Source: DATARH01 sp050181375 (GTDB lineage Bacteria > Pseudomonadota > Alphaproteobacteria > ATCC43930 > CGMCC-115725). From it: a stretch of 9,388 nt of DNA. Below are positions 1 through 6,869 of this stretch, piece by piece; the stretch's first letter is position 1; each line of letters starts with the position of its first letter. The translations under genes and the position numbers were made by a program. Where the stretch lies: contig JBFXDF010000149.1 of NCBI GenBank assembly GCA_050181375.1, forward strand, positions 1 through 9,388. Direction: 5' to 3'. The notes under the pieces were generated by a model. It was not told where the DNA came from. It saw only the letters and a list, made by a program, of their open reading frames with translations, and made no database searches.

Positions 1-89
1 TTTCCCGTCTATTTTCCCGAAAAGCCGGGTTGTCGCCCGCTTCCTACCGGAAGCGATTTGGATATCGCACCCTCCTGAGCGCGCAATAA
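1..89 (+). CDS. C-terminal end of an AraC/GlxA-type transcriptional regulator (partial)
   Basis: The frame starting at base 3 is open from the window edge to TAA at 87-89 and encodes 28 residues beginning SRLFSRKAGLSPASYRKRF. This matches the end of the second helix-turn-helix of AraC-family regulators, where a phenylalanine-rich helix is followed by a Gly-[LIV]-Ser-Pro-x-x-Tyr-Arg-x-x-Phe block; members of the GlxA subgroup end in a very similar way. The family binds DNA through two HTH motifs at the C-terminus. The effector domain lies outside the window, so ligand and targets are unknown. The gene reads in the same direction as etfBA, with 155 bases between them. The call rests on one short motif, but the motif is specific and runs to a natural stop just after it, as expected for this family. 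Confidence 0.72.
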   Translation, partial: SRLFSRKAGLSPASYRKRFGYRTLLSAQ

Positions 90-184
90 CACATCGGCAA
101 GCGGTTCCCATTTAATGAACGGCACGTCTTACGCATCTGCGGGCCTGCCGCTGCCGGCGATCCGATTGCGGCGCGCGCCGGCCC

Positions 185-211
185 TTGCGTTCGGCGGGCG
201 CGTGATCTAAT
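185..211 (+). promoter_or_regulatory. Candidate promoter for etfBA
   Basis: TTGCGT at 185-190 resembles a -35 box and TCTAAT at 206-211 a -10 box. TG at 203-204 makes it an extended -10 (TGATCTAAT). The spacer is only 15 bases, shorter than the usual 17, so the extended -10 would have to compensate. It lies about 34 bases before the etfB start, leaving room for a short leader with the ribosome site AGGAAGG (231-237). This is pattern matching in GC-rich DNA and is weak evidence. In the rest of the 90-244 gap I see only GC-rich low-complexity sequence with a 7-bp inverted repeat (153-159 with 176-182). Confidence 0.3.
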
Positions 212-244
212 TCGGCGCCAGCATCGCCGCAGGAAGGGCACGCC

Positions 245-994
245 ATGAAAGCGCTCGTCGCCGTCAAGCGGGTCGTCGATTACAACGTCAAGGTGCGCGT
301 CAAGGCGGACCAGACCGGGATCGAACTCGCCAACGTCAAGATGTCGATGAACCCGTTCGACGAGATCGCCGTCGAGGAGGCGTTGCGGCTGCGCGAAAAG
401 GGGCTGGTCAGCGAGGTCATCGCGGTGTCGGCCGGCGTCCAGCAGTGCCAGGAGACGATCCGCACCGCGCTGGCGATGGGCGCCGATCGCGGCGTTCTGG
501 TCCAGACCGACGCCGAGCTGCAGCCGCTCGCCGTCGCCAAGCTGTTGAAGGCGGTGATCGACAAGGAGGAGCCGGGCATCGTCATCATCGGCAAGCAGGC
601 GATCGACGACGACTGCAACCAGACCGGGCAGATGCTGGCGGCGCTGCTCGGCTGGCCGCAGGCGACCTTCGCCTCGAAGATTGCGATCGACGGCGAGCGC
701 GCCGAGGTGACGCGCGAGGTCGATGGCGGGCTCGAAACGGTCGCGTTCAAGCTGCCGGCGATCGTCACGACCGATCTCCGCCTCAACGAGCCGCGCTACG
801 CCTCGCTGCCGAATATCATGAAGGCGAAAAAGAAGCCGATCGCGACGATGACCCCGGACGAACTCGGGGTCGATGTGACCCCCCGCCTCGTGACCTTGAA
901 GGTCGAGGAGCCGGCGAAACGCGCCGGCGGGGTCAAGGTCGGCTCGGTCGCCGAGCTGGTCGACAAGCTGAAGAATGAAGCGCGGGTGATCTGA
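245..994 (+). CDS. etfB: Electron transfer flavoprotein beta subunit
   Basis: EtfB pairs with EtfA to form the soluble ETF heterodimer. ETF accepts electrons from acyl-CoA and related dehydrogenases and passes them to the membrane ETF:quinone oxidoreductase. The protein has 249 residues, the usual length. The N-terminus MKALVAVKRVVDYN is canonical. MNPFDEIAVEEALRL (35-49) and GKQAIDDDCNQTGQM (116-130) belong to the nucleotide (AMP)-binding fold. The family signature TTDLRLNEPRYASLPNIMKA (175-194) holds the recognition loop, including the leucine (188) that anchors partner dehydrogenases in the mammalian protein. The start at ATG 245 is preceded by AGGAAGG at 231-237. The stop TGA (992-994) directly abuts the etfA ATG, so the two are co-translated. 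This looks like the housekeeping fatty-acid-oxidation type (group 1), not the bifurcating or Fix type. Confidence 0.97.
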   Translation: MKALVAVKRVVDYNVKVRVKADQTGIELANVKMSMNPFDEIAVEEALRLREKGLVSEVIAVSAGVQQCQETIRTALAMGADRGVLVQTDAELQPLAVAKLLKAVIDKEEPGIVIIGKQAIDDDCNQTGQMLAALLGWPQATFASKIAIDGERAEVTREVDGGLETVAFKLPAIVTTDLRLNEPRYASLPNIMKAKKKPIATMTPDELGVDVTPRLVTLKVEEPAKRAGGVKVGSVAELVDKLKNEARVI

Positions 995-1951
995 ATGTCC
1001 GTCCTCGTCATCGCCGAACACGACAACAGCGCGCTGAAGGCCGCGACCCTGCCCGCGGCCACCGCCGCGCGCGAGATCGCCGACAAGGCGGGCGGCGACG
1101 TGCATGTGCTGGTGGCCGGCACCGGCTGCCGCGCGGTGGCCGACGCCGCCGCCCAGGTTGCCGGCGTCGCGAAGGTGCTGCTGGCCGACGACCCGGGCTA
1201 CGACCATGGCCTCGCCGAAAATTTGGCGCCGCTGATCGTGCAGCTCGCCCTGGGCTACACGCATGTGCTGGCGCCGGCGACGACATCGGGAAAAAACATC
1301 ATGCCGCGCGTCGCGGCGCTGCTCGACGTGATGCAGATTTCCGACATCAGCGCGGTCGTCTCCGCCGATACCTTCGTGCGGCCGATCTACGCCGGCAACG
1401 CGATGGCGACGGTGCAGTCGAAGGACAAGATCAAGGTCATCACGGTGCGCGGCACCGCCTTCGCCCCGGCCGAGGCGAGCGGCGGCTCGGCGTCCGTCGA
1501 AACGGTCGAGGGGCCGGGCAGCGCCGGGATCAGCGAGTTCGTGCGCGCCGAACTGTCGAAATCGGAGCGCCCGGAGCTGACCAGCGCGCGCGTCATCATT
1601 TCCGGCGGGCGCGGCATGCAGTCCGGCGACAATTTTCCCCTGTTGGAAAAGGTCGCGGACAAGCTCGGGGCGGCGGTCGGCGCGTCGCGCGCCGCGGTCG
1701 ATGCCGGGTTCGTGCCGAACGACTACCAGGTCGGGCAGACCGGCAAGATCGTCGCGCCGGAACTCTATATCGCGGTCGGCATCTCGGGCGCGATCCAGCA
1801 CCTCGCCGGGATGAAGGACTCGAAGGTCATCGTCGCGATCAACAAGGACGAAGAGGCGCCGATCTTCCAGGTGGCCGATTACGGTCTGGTCGGCGACCTG
1901 TTCAAGGTCCTGCCCGAACTCGACGAGGAACTGGCGAAGCGGCAGCAGTAG
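995..1951 (+). CDS. etfA: Electron transfer flavoprotein alpha subunit (FAD-binding)
   Basis: EtfA carries the redox FAD of ETF and receives electrons from flavin dehydrogenases while bound to EtfB. At 318 residues it has the normal length. The N-terminal domain (about 1-185) starts MSVLVIAEHDN and has the conserved APATTSGKNIMPRVAALLD stretch (93-111). The C-terminal FAD domain contains GGRGM (204-208), GASRAAVDAGFVPNDYQVGQ (229-248), TGK (249-251), the GISGAIQHLAGM loop (262-273) and INKDEEAPIFQVADYGLVGD (282-301), all family hallmarks. The ATG immediately follows the etfB stop, with no intergenic base and no strong ribosome site of its own, implying translational coupling. No ETF-QO or 3-hydroxyacyl-CoA dehydrogenase gene follows inside the window; the next gene, after a 253-base gap, is a dienelactone hydrolase family member. 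Confidence 0.97.
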   Translation: MSVLVIAEHDNSALKAATLPAATAAREIADKAGGDVHVLVAGTGCRAVADAAAQVAGVAKVLLADDPGYDHGLAENLAPLIVQLALGYTHVLAPATTSGKNIMPRVAALLDVMQISDISAVVSADTFVRPIYAGNAMATVQSKDKIKVITVRGTAFAPAEASGGSASVETVEGPGSAGISEFVRAELSKSERPELTSARVIISGGRGMQSGDNFPLLEKVADKLGAAVGASRAAVDAGFVPNDYQVGQTGKIVAPELYIAVGISGAIQHLAGMKDSKVIVAINKDEEAPIFQVADYGLVGDLFKVLPELDEELAKRQQ

Positions 1952-2044
1952 CGAGCGCATAAACGACGGCCGGTTGATCGTGTCGTTGCGGATGCAAGGG
2001 GCGGATCGACATCGTGCGTCTGAATTGCGCCCGCCTCGCGCGTG

Positions 2045-2148
2045 CTTCGAGACGCGCTCCTGCCGGAGCGCTCCTCGGCATGACGGGTTTCCTTATAGGT
2101 TATAAAGACCGTCATCCCGAGGAGCCGCCGAAGGCGGCGTCTCGAAGG
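2045..2148. repeat. Nested palindromic intergenic element, copy 1
   Basis: Outer arms at 2045-2085 (starting CTTCGAGACG, ending CATGACG) and 2110-2148 (starting CGTCATCC, ending GTCTCGAAGG) are inverted repeats of each other around a 24-base AT-richer centre (2086-2109). Each arm carries its own hairpin: GCGCTCC-TGCC-GGAGCGC at 2054-2071 and GCCGCC-GAA-GGCGGC at 2124-2138. The whole could fold as a cross with two side stems. A second copy lies at 5677-5775, and similarity between copies continues past the right arm to about 2185 (AAGCGAGCGCTACCCG). The style matches the short palindromic repeats that are abundant between genes in alphaproteobacteria (REP/BIME-like). Here it fills most of the 253-base gap between etfA and the hydrolase gene and may act as a terminator or mRNA-stabilising structure. 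Confidence 0.85.
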
Positions 2149-2204
2149 AGGCAACCGGCCGAAGTAGCCAAGCGAGCGCTACCCGAAGCGGGGGGAATGG
2201 AGCG

Positions 2205-2945
2205 ATGATCGAACAGACGATCGACATCACGACCAATGACGGCGCGATGGAGACGTTTGTCTGCCATCCGGAGCGCGGCGGGCCACATCCAGCGGTGCTG
2301 CTGCTGATGGACGCGCCGGGTATCCGCGAAGAATTGCGCGATATGGCGCGCCGGCTCGGAACGGTCGGCTACTGCGTGCTGCTGCCGAACCTGTACTACC
2401 GGGCCGGGCGCGACACGATCTACGGCCCCGATGTCCTGGATCGCGACAGCCCCGACTACGCCCGCATGCGCGCGGTGCGCACCAAGATGACGATCCCGCC
2501 GGTGATGGACGATGTCGCCGCGATGCTCGCCTTTATCGATCGGCAGGACGCGGCGAGGAGCGGACCGGTCGGCGCGCACGGCTATTGCATGAGCGGCCCC
2601 TACGCGCTCGCCGCCGCCGCCCGCTACCCGGACCGCATCGCCGCCGCGGCGTCGTTTTACGGCACTTGGCTGATCAACGACGCCGAGGAAAGCCCGCACC
2701 TGAACCTCGGCAAGATACGGGGCGAGGCGTATATCGCCTGCGCCGAGCATGACGACCTCGCGCCGCTGCCGATGGTCGAGGAATTGCGCGGTCTGTTCGC
2801 GCGCGCCGGCAGCGCGGGCGAGATCGAGCTGTACCCCGGCGTGCATCACGGCTTCGCGTTCCCGCAACGCTGGTGCTACGACAAACCGGCCGCCGAGCGC
2901 CATTGGGAACGGCTGATCGCGCTTTACCGCCGGCGGTTGGGCTGA
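2205..2945 (+). CDS. Dienelactone hydrolase family protein (alpha/beta hydrolase)
   Basis: This 246-residue cytoplasmic alpha/beta hydrolase belongs to the dienelactone hydrolase family, whose founding member opens dienelactone to maleylacetate in chloroaromatic degradation. The nucleophile elbow is GYCMSG (126-131) with Cys128, the cysteine nucleophile typical of the family. The acid residue is probably Asp183 in ACAEHDD (178-184), and the histidine is probably His215 in HHGF (214-217). The position of the family's regulatory glutamate is LLMDAPGIREEL (33-44), where Asp36 replaces Glu. PNLYYR (61-66) is another family feature. The start at ATG 2205 has a GGGGGA stretch (2191-2196) at suitable spacing. 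No aromatic-ring cleavage genes lie nearby, so the true substrate is unknown; it could be any of the lactone or ester substrates used by the broad family. Confidence 0.9.
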   Translation: MIEQTIDITTNDGAMETFVCHPERGGPHPAVLLLMDAPGIREELRDMARRLGTVGYCVLLPNLYYRAGRDTIYGPDVLDRDSPDYARMRAVRTKMTIPPVMDDVAAMLAFIDRQDAARSGPVGAHGYCMSGPYALAAAARYPDRIAAAASFYGTWLINDAEESPHLNLGKIRGEAYIACAEHDDLAPLPMVEELRGLFARAGSAGEIELYPGVHHGFAFPQRWCYDKPAAERHWERLIALYRRRLG

Positions 2946-2994
2946 CGGGCCCCGTGCGGCGGGGTCTCCCGATCTTGCGGCGTATCTTGGGTCC

Positions 2995-4065
2995 ATGTTG
3001 GCCGAATTGCCGGTGAGCGCCGCTCTGACAACAGGGTTGGTCATCGCGGCCGGTGCCGCCGCCTGCCTGGGCACCCGCGCGCTGATCCCGGCGCTGCGGC
3101 GCGCTGCGGTACTCGACCGCCCGAACGAGCGCTCGTCGCATGCGATACCGACGCCGCGCGGCGGCGGCATCGCCGTTGTCGCGGCCTCGCTCGCGGCGTG
3201 GCTCGGGCTGGTCGCGGTCGGCGCCGCGCCGGCGACGTTGCTGCCGGTGATCGTCGGCGCCGCCGCCCTCGCCCTCGTATCCTGGTTCGACGATCTGCGC
3301 GGGCTGTCGCCGGCGGTGCGGCTGGGCGCGCAATGCGCCGCGGTCGCTCTCGGCATCGTTACCGCGATACCGCAAGGAGCGCTGTTTCAGGGCTGGCTGC
3401 CCGTCACGCTCGAGATGGCCGCGGCGGCGCTGCTCTGGGTGTGGTTTGTCAATCTCTACAATTTCATGGACGGCATCGACGGCATCGCCGGCAGCGAGAC
3501 CGCGGCGATCGGGATCGGGCTGGCGCTGTTCGCCGCCATCGGCGTCGGAAGCGAGCCGGCCTTCGCCGCGCCGGCCGCCGCAATCGCCGCCGCCGCGATC
3601 GGGTTTCTCGTCTGGAACTGGGCGCCGGCGCGCATCTTTCTCGGCGATGTCGGCAGCGTGCCGCTCGGCTACCTGCTCGGCTTTCTGCTGCTCGCGACCG
3701 CCGCGCGCGGATACTGGAAGATCGCGCTGATCCTGCCGCTGTATTTTCTCGCCGATGCGACGATCACGCTCGTGCGCCGCCTCGCGCGCGGCGAGCGCGT
3801 CTGGCTGCCGCACCGCGAGCATTTCTATCAGCAGGCGGTGCGGCGCGGTCTCGGCCATGCCGCCGTCGTCAGGCGGGTGATCGCGGCCGACCTGATCCTG
3901 ATCGGCGCCGGCTGGGTCGCCGAGACCGTCTCGGCCGCCCTGGGCCTCGCGGTCGCGGCGGCAACCGTTTCGCTGCTGCTGGCGAGCCTTGCCGGAGGCG
4001 GCGGCCGCTTCTATACCGCGCCCGGCCCGGCCAAGGGAGGCCAGCCCAAAAGAGGCTACCGATGA
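2995..4065 (+). CDS. Membrane glycosyl-1-phosphate transferase, WecA/MraY superfamily (glycosyltransferase family 4)
   Basis: Such enzymes transfer a sugar-1-phosphate from a UDP-sugar to undecaprenyl phosphate, starting synthesis of O-antigen, capsule or other envelope glycans. The 356-residue protein is strongly hydrophobic, with roughly ten membrane segments. Motifs in order are DRPNERSSHAIPTPRGGGIA (41-60); SWFDDLRGLSP (96-106) with the Asp pair that binds metal and substrate; NLYNFMDGIDGIAG (153-166); ARIFLGDVGS (212-221); and a cytoplasmic loop ending in HREH (273-276), matching the histidine motif of the WecA/WbpL group. The C-terminus is a basic soluble tail. No strong ribosome site precedes ATG 2995, which lies 49 bases after the hydrolase stop, and a small CCCCG-TGCGG-CGGGG hairpin (2950-2964) sits in that gap. 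The stop overlaps the purH start (ATGA, 4062-4065). The sugar used cannot be told from sequence, so no wecA or wbpL symbol is given. Confidence 0.92.
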   Translation: MLAELPVSAALTTGLVIAAGAAACLGTRALIPALRRAAVLDRPNERSSHAIPTPRGGGIAVVAASLAAWLGLVAVGAAPATLLPVIVGAAALALVSWFDDLRGLSPAVRLGAQCAAVALGIVTAIPQGALFQGWLPVTLEMAAAALLWVWFVNLYNFMDGIDGIAGSETAAIGIGLALFAAIGVGSEPAFAAPAAAIAAAAIGFLVWNWAPARIFLGDVGSVPLGYLLGFLLLATAARGYWKIALILPLYFLADATITLVRRLARGERVWLPHREHFYQQAVRRGLGHAAVVRRVIAADLILIGAGWVAETVSAALGLAVAAATVSLLLASLAGGGGRFYTAPGPAKGGQPKRGYR

Positions 4066-5657
4066 ACGAGGCGCCGCGCCCGGAACCCGTCGTCCCGATC
4101 CGCCGCGCGCTGCTCTCGGTCAGCGACAAGCAGGGGCTGGAGGCGTTCGCGCGGGCGCTGGTCGCGCGGGGCGTGGCGCTGGTCTCCACCGGCGGCTCGG
4201 CGCAGGCGCTGCGGCAGGCCGGGCTGCCGGTCGTCGAGGTGGCGGAGGTGACCGGCTTTCCGGAAATGCTCGACGGGCGGGTCAAGACGCTGCATCCGGC
4301 GGTGCATGGCGGCCTCCTGGCGCGACGCGACCGGCCCGATCATCGCGCCGCGCTCGCCGCGCATGGCATCGGCGAGATCGATCTCCTGGTGTGCAACCTC
4401 TACCCGTTCGAGGCGACGGTGGCCTCCGGCGCCGACCGCGAGACCTGCATCGAAAACATCGATATCGGCGGCCCGGCCCTGATCCGCGCCGCCGCGAAAA
4501 ACCACGAATTCGTGACGGTCGTGACCGATCCGGCCGATTACGACGCCGTGCTCGGCGAAATCGCCGATACCGGCGGGGTGGGACGTGCGCTGCGCCGGCG
4601 TCTGGCGCGCCAGGCCTACGCGCTGACCGCGGCCTACGACGCCGCGGTCTCGCTGTGGTTCGCCCGCGACGAGGGCGTGGTCTTCCCCGAGACGCTGGTC
4701 GGCGCCGCCCGGCTGGCCCAGCGGACGCGCTACGGCGAGAACCCGCACCAGCGCGCCGCGCTGTACCGCACCGGCGACAACCGCGCCGGCGTCGCCACGG
4801 CGCGCCAGGTCCAGGGCAAGGAATTGTCCTACAACAACTACGCCGACGCCGACGCGGCCTATGAGCTGGTCGCCGAATTCGCCGGGCCGGCCGTCGCCAT
4901 CATAAAGCACGCCAACCCGTGCGGCGCCGCGATCGGAACCAGCCTGCGCGAAGCCTGGGACAAGGCGCTGGCCTGCGACCCGGTCAGCGCGTTCGGCGGC
5001 ATCGTCGCGGTCAATCGGCCGCTCGATGCCGCTACCGCCGAGGCGATCGCGAAAATCTTTGTCGAGGTCGTCATCGCGCCCGAGGCGGACGCGGCCGCGC
5101 GCGCGGTGCTCGCCCGCAGGGAGGCGCTGCGGCTGCTCGTCGCCGGCGGGCTGCCCGATCCGAAGGCGGTAAGCTGGACGACGCACGAACTCGCCGGCGG
5201 GTTGTTGATCCAGGAGCGCGACCGCGTGACGGCCGCCCGCGACGATCTCAGGGTCGTGACAAAACGCGCCCCGACCGACGCCGAGATCGCCGACCTCCTG
5301 TTCGCCGACACGGTGGCGAAACACGTCAAGTCGAACGCGATCGTCTTCGCCCGCGGCGGCGCGACGGTCGGCATCGGCGCCGGCCAGATGAGCCGCGTCG
5401 ACAGCGTCCGCATCGCCGCCCGGAAAGCCGCGGAGGCGGCGGCCAATGCCGGCCTCGCCGAACCGGCCACAAGAGGCTCCGTCGTCGCCTCGGACGCGTT
5501 CTACCCGTTCGCCGACGGTCTCGAGGCGGCCATCGCCGCCGGCGCCACCGCCGCGATCCAGCCCGGCGGCTCGCGCCGCGACGCCGAAATTATCGCGGCC
5601 GCCGACCGCGCCGGGATCGCGATGGTGTTCACCGGGATCCGCCACTTCCGGCACTGA
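4062..5657 (+). CDS. purH: Bifunctional AICAR formyltransferase / IMP cyclohydrolase
   Basis: PurH catalyses the last two steps of de novo purine synthesis: formylation of AICAR with 10-formyl-tetrahydrofolate, then ring closure to IMP. At 531 residues it is full length. The N-terminal MGS-like cyclohydrolase domain begins RRALLSVSDKQGLEAFA (14-30) and includes VSTGGS (41-46), DGRVKTLHPAVHGGLLARRD (71-90) and ENIDIGGPALIRAAAKNHE (131-149). The C-terminal transformylase domain has YGENPHQ (224-230), YNNYADADAAYELV (257-270), the catalytic IKHANPCGAA (281-290; Lys282 and His283 are the active-site pair) and DPVSAFGGI (306-314). It ends in GIRHFRH, as usual. ATG 4062 fits the family N-terminus and overlaps the upstream stop by four bases. 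The same frame stays open far upstream across the glycosyltransferase gene, but that is a GC-rich artefact. The gene ends 19 bases before the second nested palindrome. Confidence 0.98.
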   Translation: MNEAPRPEPVVPIRRALLSVSDKQGLEAFARALVARGVALVSTGGSAQALRQAGLPVVEVAEVTGFPEMLDGRVKTLHPAVHGGLLARRDRPDHRAALAAHGIGEIDLLVCNLYPFEATVASGADRETCIENIDIGGPALIRAAAKNHEFVTVVTDPADYDAVLGEIADTGGVGRALRRRLARQAYALTAAYDAAVSLWFARDEGVVFPETLVGAARLAQRTRYGENPHQRAALYRTGDNRAGVATARQVQGKELSYNNYADADAAYELVAEFAGPAVAIIKHANPCGAAIGTSLREAWDKALACDPVSAFGGIVAVNRPLDAATAEAIAKIFVEVVIAPEADAAARAVLARREALRLLVAGGLPDPKAVSWTTHELAGGLLIQERDRVTAARDDLRVVTKRAPTDAEIADLLFADTVAKHVKSNAIVFARGGATVGIGAGQMSRVDSVRIAARKAAEAAANAGLAEPATRGSVVASDAFYPFADGLEAAIAAGATAAIQPGGSRRDAEIIAAADRAGIAMVFTGIRHFRH

Positions 5658-5676
5658 CCCGGTCGCCGCCCGCGCG

Positions 5677-5775
5677 CTTCGAGACGCGCTCCCGCCGGAG
5701 CGCTCCCCAGCATGACGATTACGATATGGAAACGCGTCATCCTGAGGAGGCGTGCAGCGCACGCCGTCTCGAAGG
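5677..5775. repeat. Nested palindromic intergenic element, copy 2; possible shared terminator
   Basis: Same design as the element at 2045-2148. The left arm, 5677-5717, matches copy 1 at 38 of 41 positions. The right arm, 5735-5775, again ends CGTCTCGAAGG. The inner hairpins are GCGCTCC-CGCC-GGAGCGC (5686-5703) and GGCGTG-CAGCG-CACGCC (5749-5765). The second hairpin differs in sequence and loop size from its counterpart in copy 1 yet is still perfectly paired. Homology extends beyond the arm to AAGCGCTACCCG (5801-5812), the same distance from the arm end as in copy 1. The element fills the space between purH and the convergent LysR gene, where a bidirectional terminator would be expected; there is no clear U-tract, so termination is inferred from position and structure. 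Confidence 0.85.
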
Positions 5776-5805
5776 ACGCTCCGCGCCGACCCGACGAAAT
5801 AAGCG

Positions 5806-6741
5806 CTACCCGCCGCCCGCGCCGCCCGCTTGCGGCTGAACGGCATCGGCTTCCTCGCGCAGCCAGTCGCGGAAGGCACGCACCTTCGGGCGGTCCAGCG
5901 CCCCCGGCGCGGTGACGATGTAATAGGCGAACAGATCGGGCAGGCTCAGCGAAAACAGCCGCACCAGCCGCCCGGCCGCGAGATCGGCCGCCGCGATCGT
6001 GCTGTAGGCGAGGACGACGCCGTGCCCGGCGATCGCCGCGTCCAGCGCCATGTACCCGGACGTAAAGGTCAGCCCGGCGGTGGTCGGCGGCTCTTTGACG
6101 CCGGCCGCCTTCAGCCACATCGGCCAGGTCGGCGCCAGCGGATCGCGGTCGGCGGCGGTGTCGTGGATCAGCGCGTGATGCCGCAGATCGTCCGGGTGGC
6201 GCAGCGGCGGCCCGGTCTCCAACAGGCGCGGGCTGCACGCCGGAAACACCTCGTTTTTCAGCAACAGCTCGACATCGAGACCGGGATAGCGCCCGGTGCC
6301 GTAACGGATCGCGAGGTCGAAATCGCCTCGGGTCAGGTCGACGATCTCGTCGCTGGTCGAGATCCGCACGTCGATCGCGGGAAACTTCTCCTGGAACCGG
6401 TGCAGCCGCAGGACCAGCCATTTCGCGGCAAAGGACGGTGACGCGGTGATCGTCAGCATGCCGGTTTCGGTATCCGCGCGCAGCCGCCGCACGGCGGCAT
6501 GAATGCCGGCGAACGCCTCCGACAGGTCGGGCAGCAGCAGGCGCCCCGACGGGGTCAGTTCGACGTGACGGTTGTGGCGGTGAAACAGGCTGACCCCGAG
6601 ATCGGCTTCGAGCGCGCGGATCTGGTGGCTGATCGCGGCCGGGGTCACGCGCAGTTCCTCGGCGGCGTTGGTAAAGCTGTTCAGCCGCGCCGCCGCCTCG
6701 AAGGCGCGCAGCGCGTTGAGCGGCGGCAGACGCATTTGCAT
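5806..6741 (-). CDS. LysR-family transcriptional regulator, GcvA-like
   Basis: This is a DNA-binding regulator of 311 residues. The N-terminal winged helix-turn-helix spans about residues 4-66: RLPPLNALRAFEAAARLNSF, then AAEELRVTPAAISHQIRALE as the recognition region, then ELTPSG. The linker helix follows, and the effector-binding domain begins near residue 93 with LTITASPSFAAKWLVLRLHR, the form seen in the GcvA/AmpR-like subgroup. GDFDLAIRYGTGRYPG and SGYMALDAAIAGHGVVL are further subgroup features. The last residues (AGGAGGG) are a low-complexity tail, and the stop TAG (5808-5806) lies inside the conserved flank of the second nested palindrome. A second ATG two codons in (6733-6735) could also start translation. 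The gene is divergent from the DUF1127 gene, the classic LysR arrangement, so that plus-strand set is its most likely target. The effector is unknown. Confidence 0.95.
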   Translation of the reverse strand: MQMRLPPLNALRAFEAAARLNSFTNAAEELRVTPAAISHQIRALEADLGVSLFHRHNRHVELTPSGRLLLPDLSEAFAGIHAAVRRLRADTETGMLTITASPSFAAKWLVLRLHRFQEKFPAIDVRISTSDEIVDLTRGDFDLAIRYGTGRYPGLDVELLLKNEVFPACSPRLLETGPPLRHPDDLRHHALIHDTAADRDPLAPTWPMWLKAAGVKEPPTTAGLTFTSGYMALDAAIAGHGVVLAYSTIAAADLAAGRLVRLFSLSLPDLFAYYIVTAPGALDRPKVRAFRDWLREEADAVQPQAGGAGGG

Positions 6742-6869
6742 TCGGATGAGCTTTTCTCAATCGGCACTGAAAGAGTCTCGTTTGTAAGTAGATGTAGACG
6801 GCCCCAAATCTCCTGCAAGTGAGGCTGACGCTGCTCCAGCGGCCAGCCGGAAAATTTAGGAGAACTCAC
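6742..6869. promoter_or_regulatory. Divergent control region between the LysR and DUF1127 genes, with a candidate LysR box
   Basis: This 128-base gap separates two genes read outward and is AT-richer in its left half than its surroundings, as expected for promoters. TCT-N11-AGA at 6776-6792 fits the loose T-N11-A dyad that LysR-type regulators recognise; only three bases pair on each side, so it is weak. On the plus strand AGGAGA (6858-6863) is a good ribosome site six bases from ATG 6870. On the minus strand a purine-rich GAGAAAAG lies before the LysR start. I could not identify convincing -35/-10 pairs on either strand. Confidence 0.4.

Noticed and set aside
44..1960. A 638-codon open frame on the minus strand across etfBA
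   Set aside because: It is antisense to two certain genes and has the Arg/Asp/Gly/His-rich composition of a GC-rich shadow frame; no family motif is visible.
1963..1986. ACGAC...GTCGT inverted repeat after etfA as a terminator
   Set aside because: Only five paired bases around a 14-base loop and no T-run.
2014..2208. A 64-codon plus-strand frame across the first nested palindrome
   Set aside because: Encoded almost wholly by the repeat; no good start and no family resemblance.
3198..4061. Upstream extension of the purH frame, making an 819-residue protein
   Set aside because: The added part is arginine/alanine-rich noise overlapping the glycosyltransferase gene; the PurH family starts near the ATG at 4062.
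4056..5879. A 607-codon minus-strand frame across purH
   Set aside because: Shadow of purH with low-complexity Arg/Gly/Asp-rich composition and no recognisable domain.
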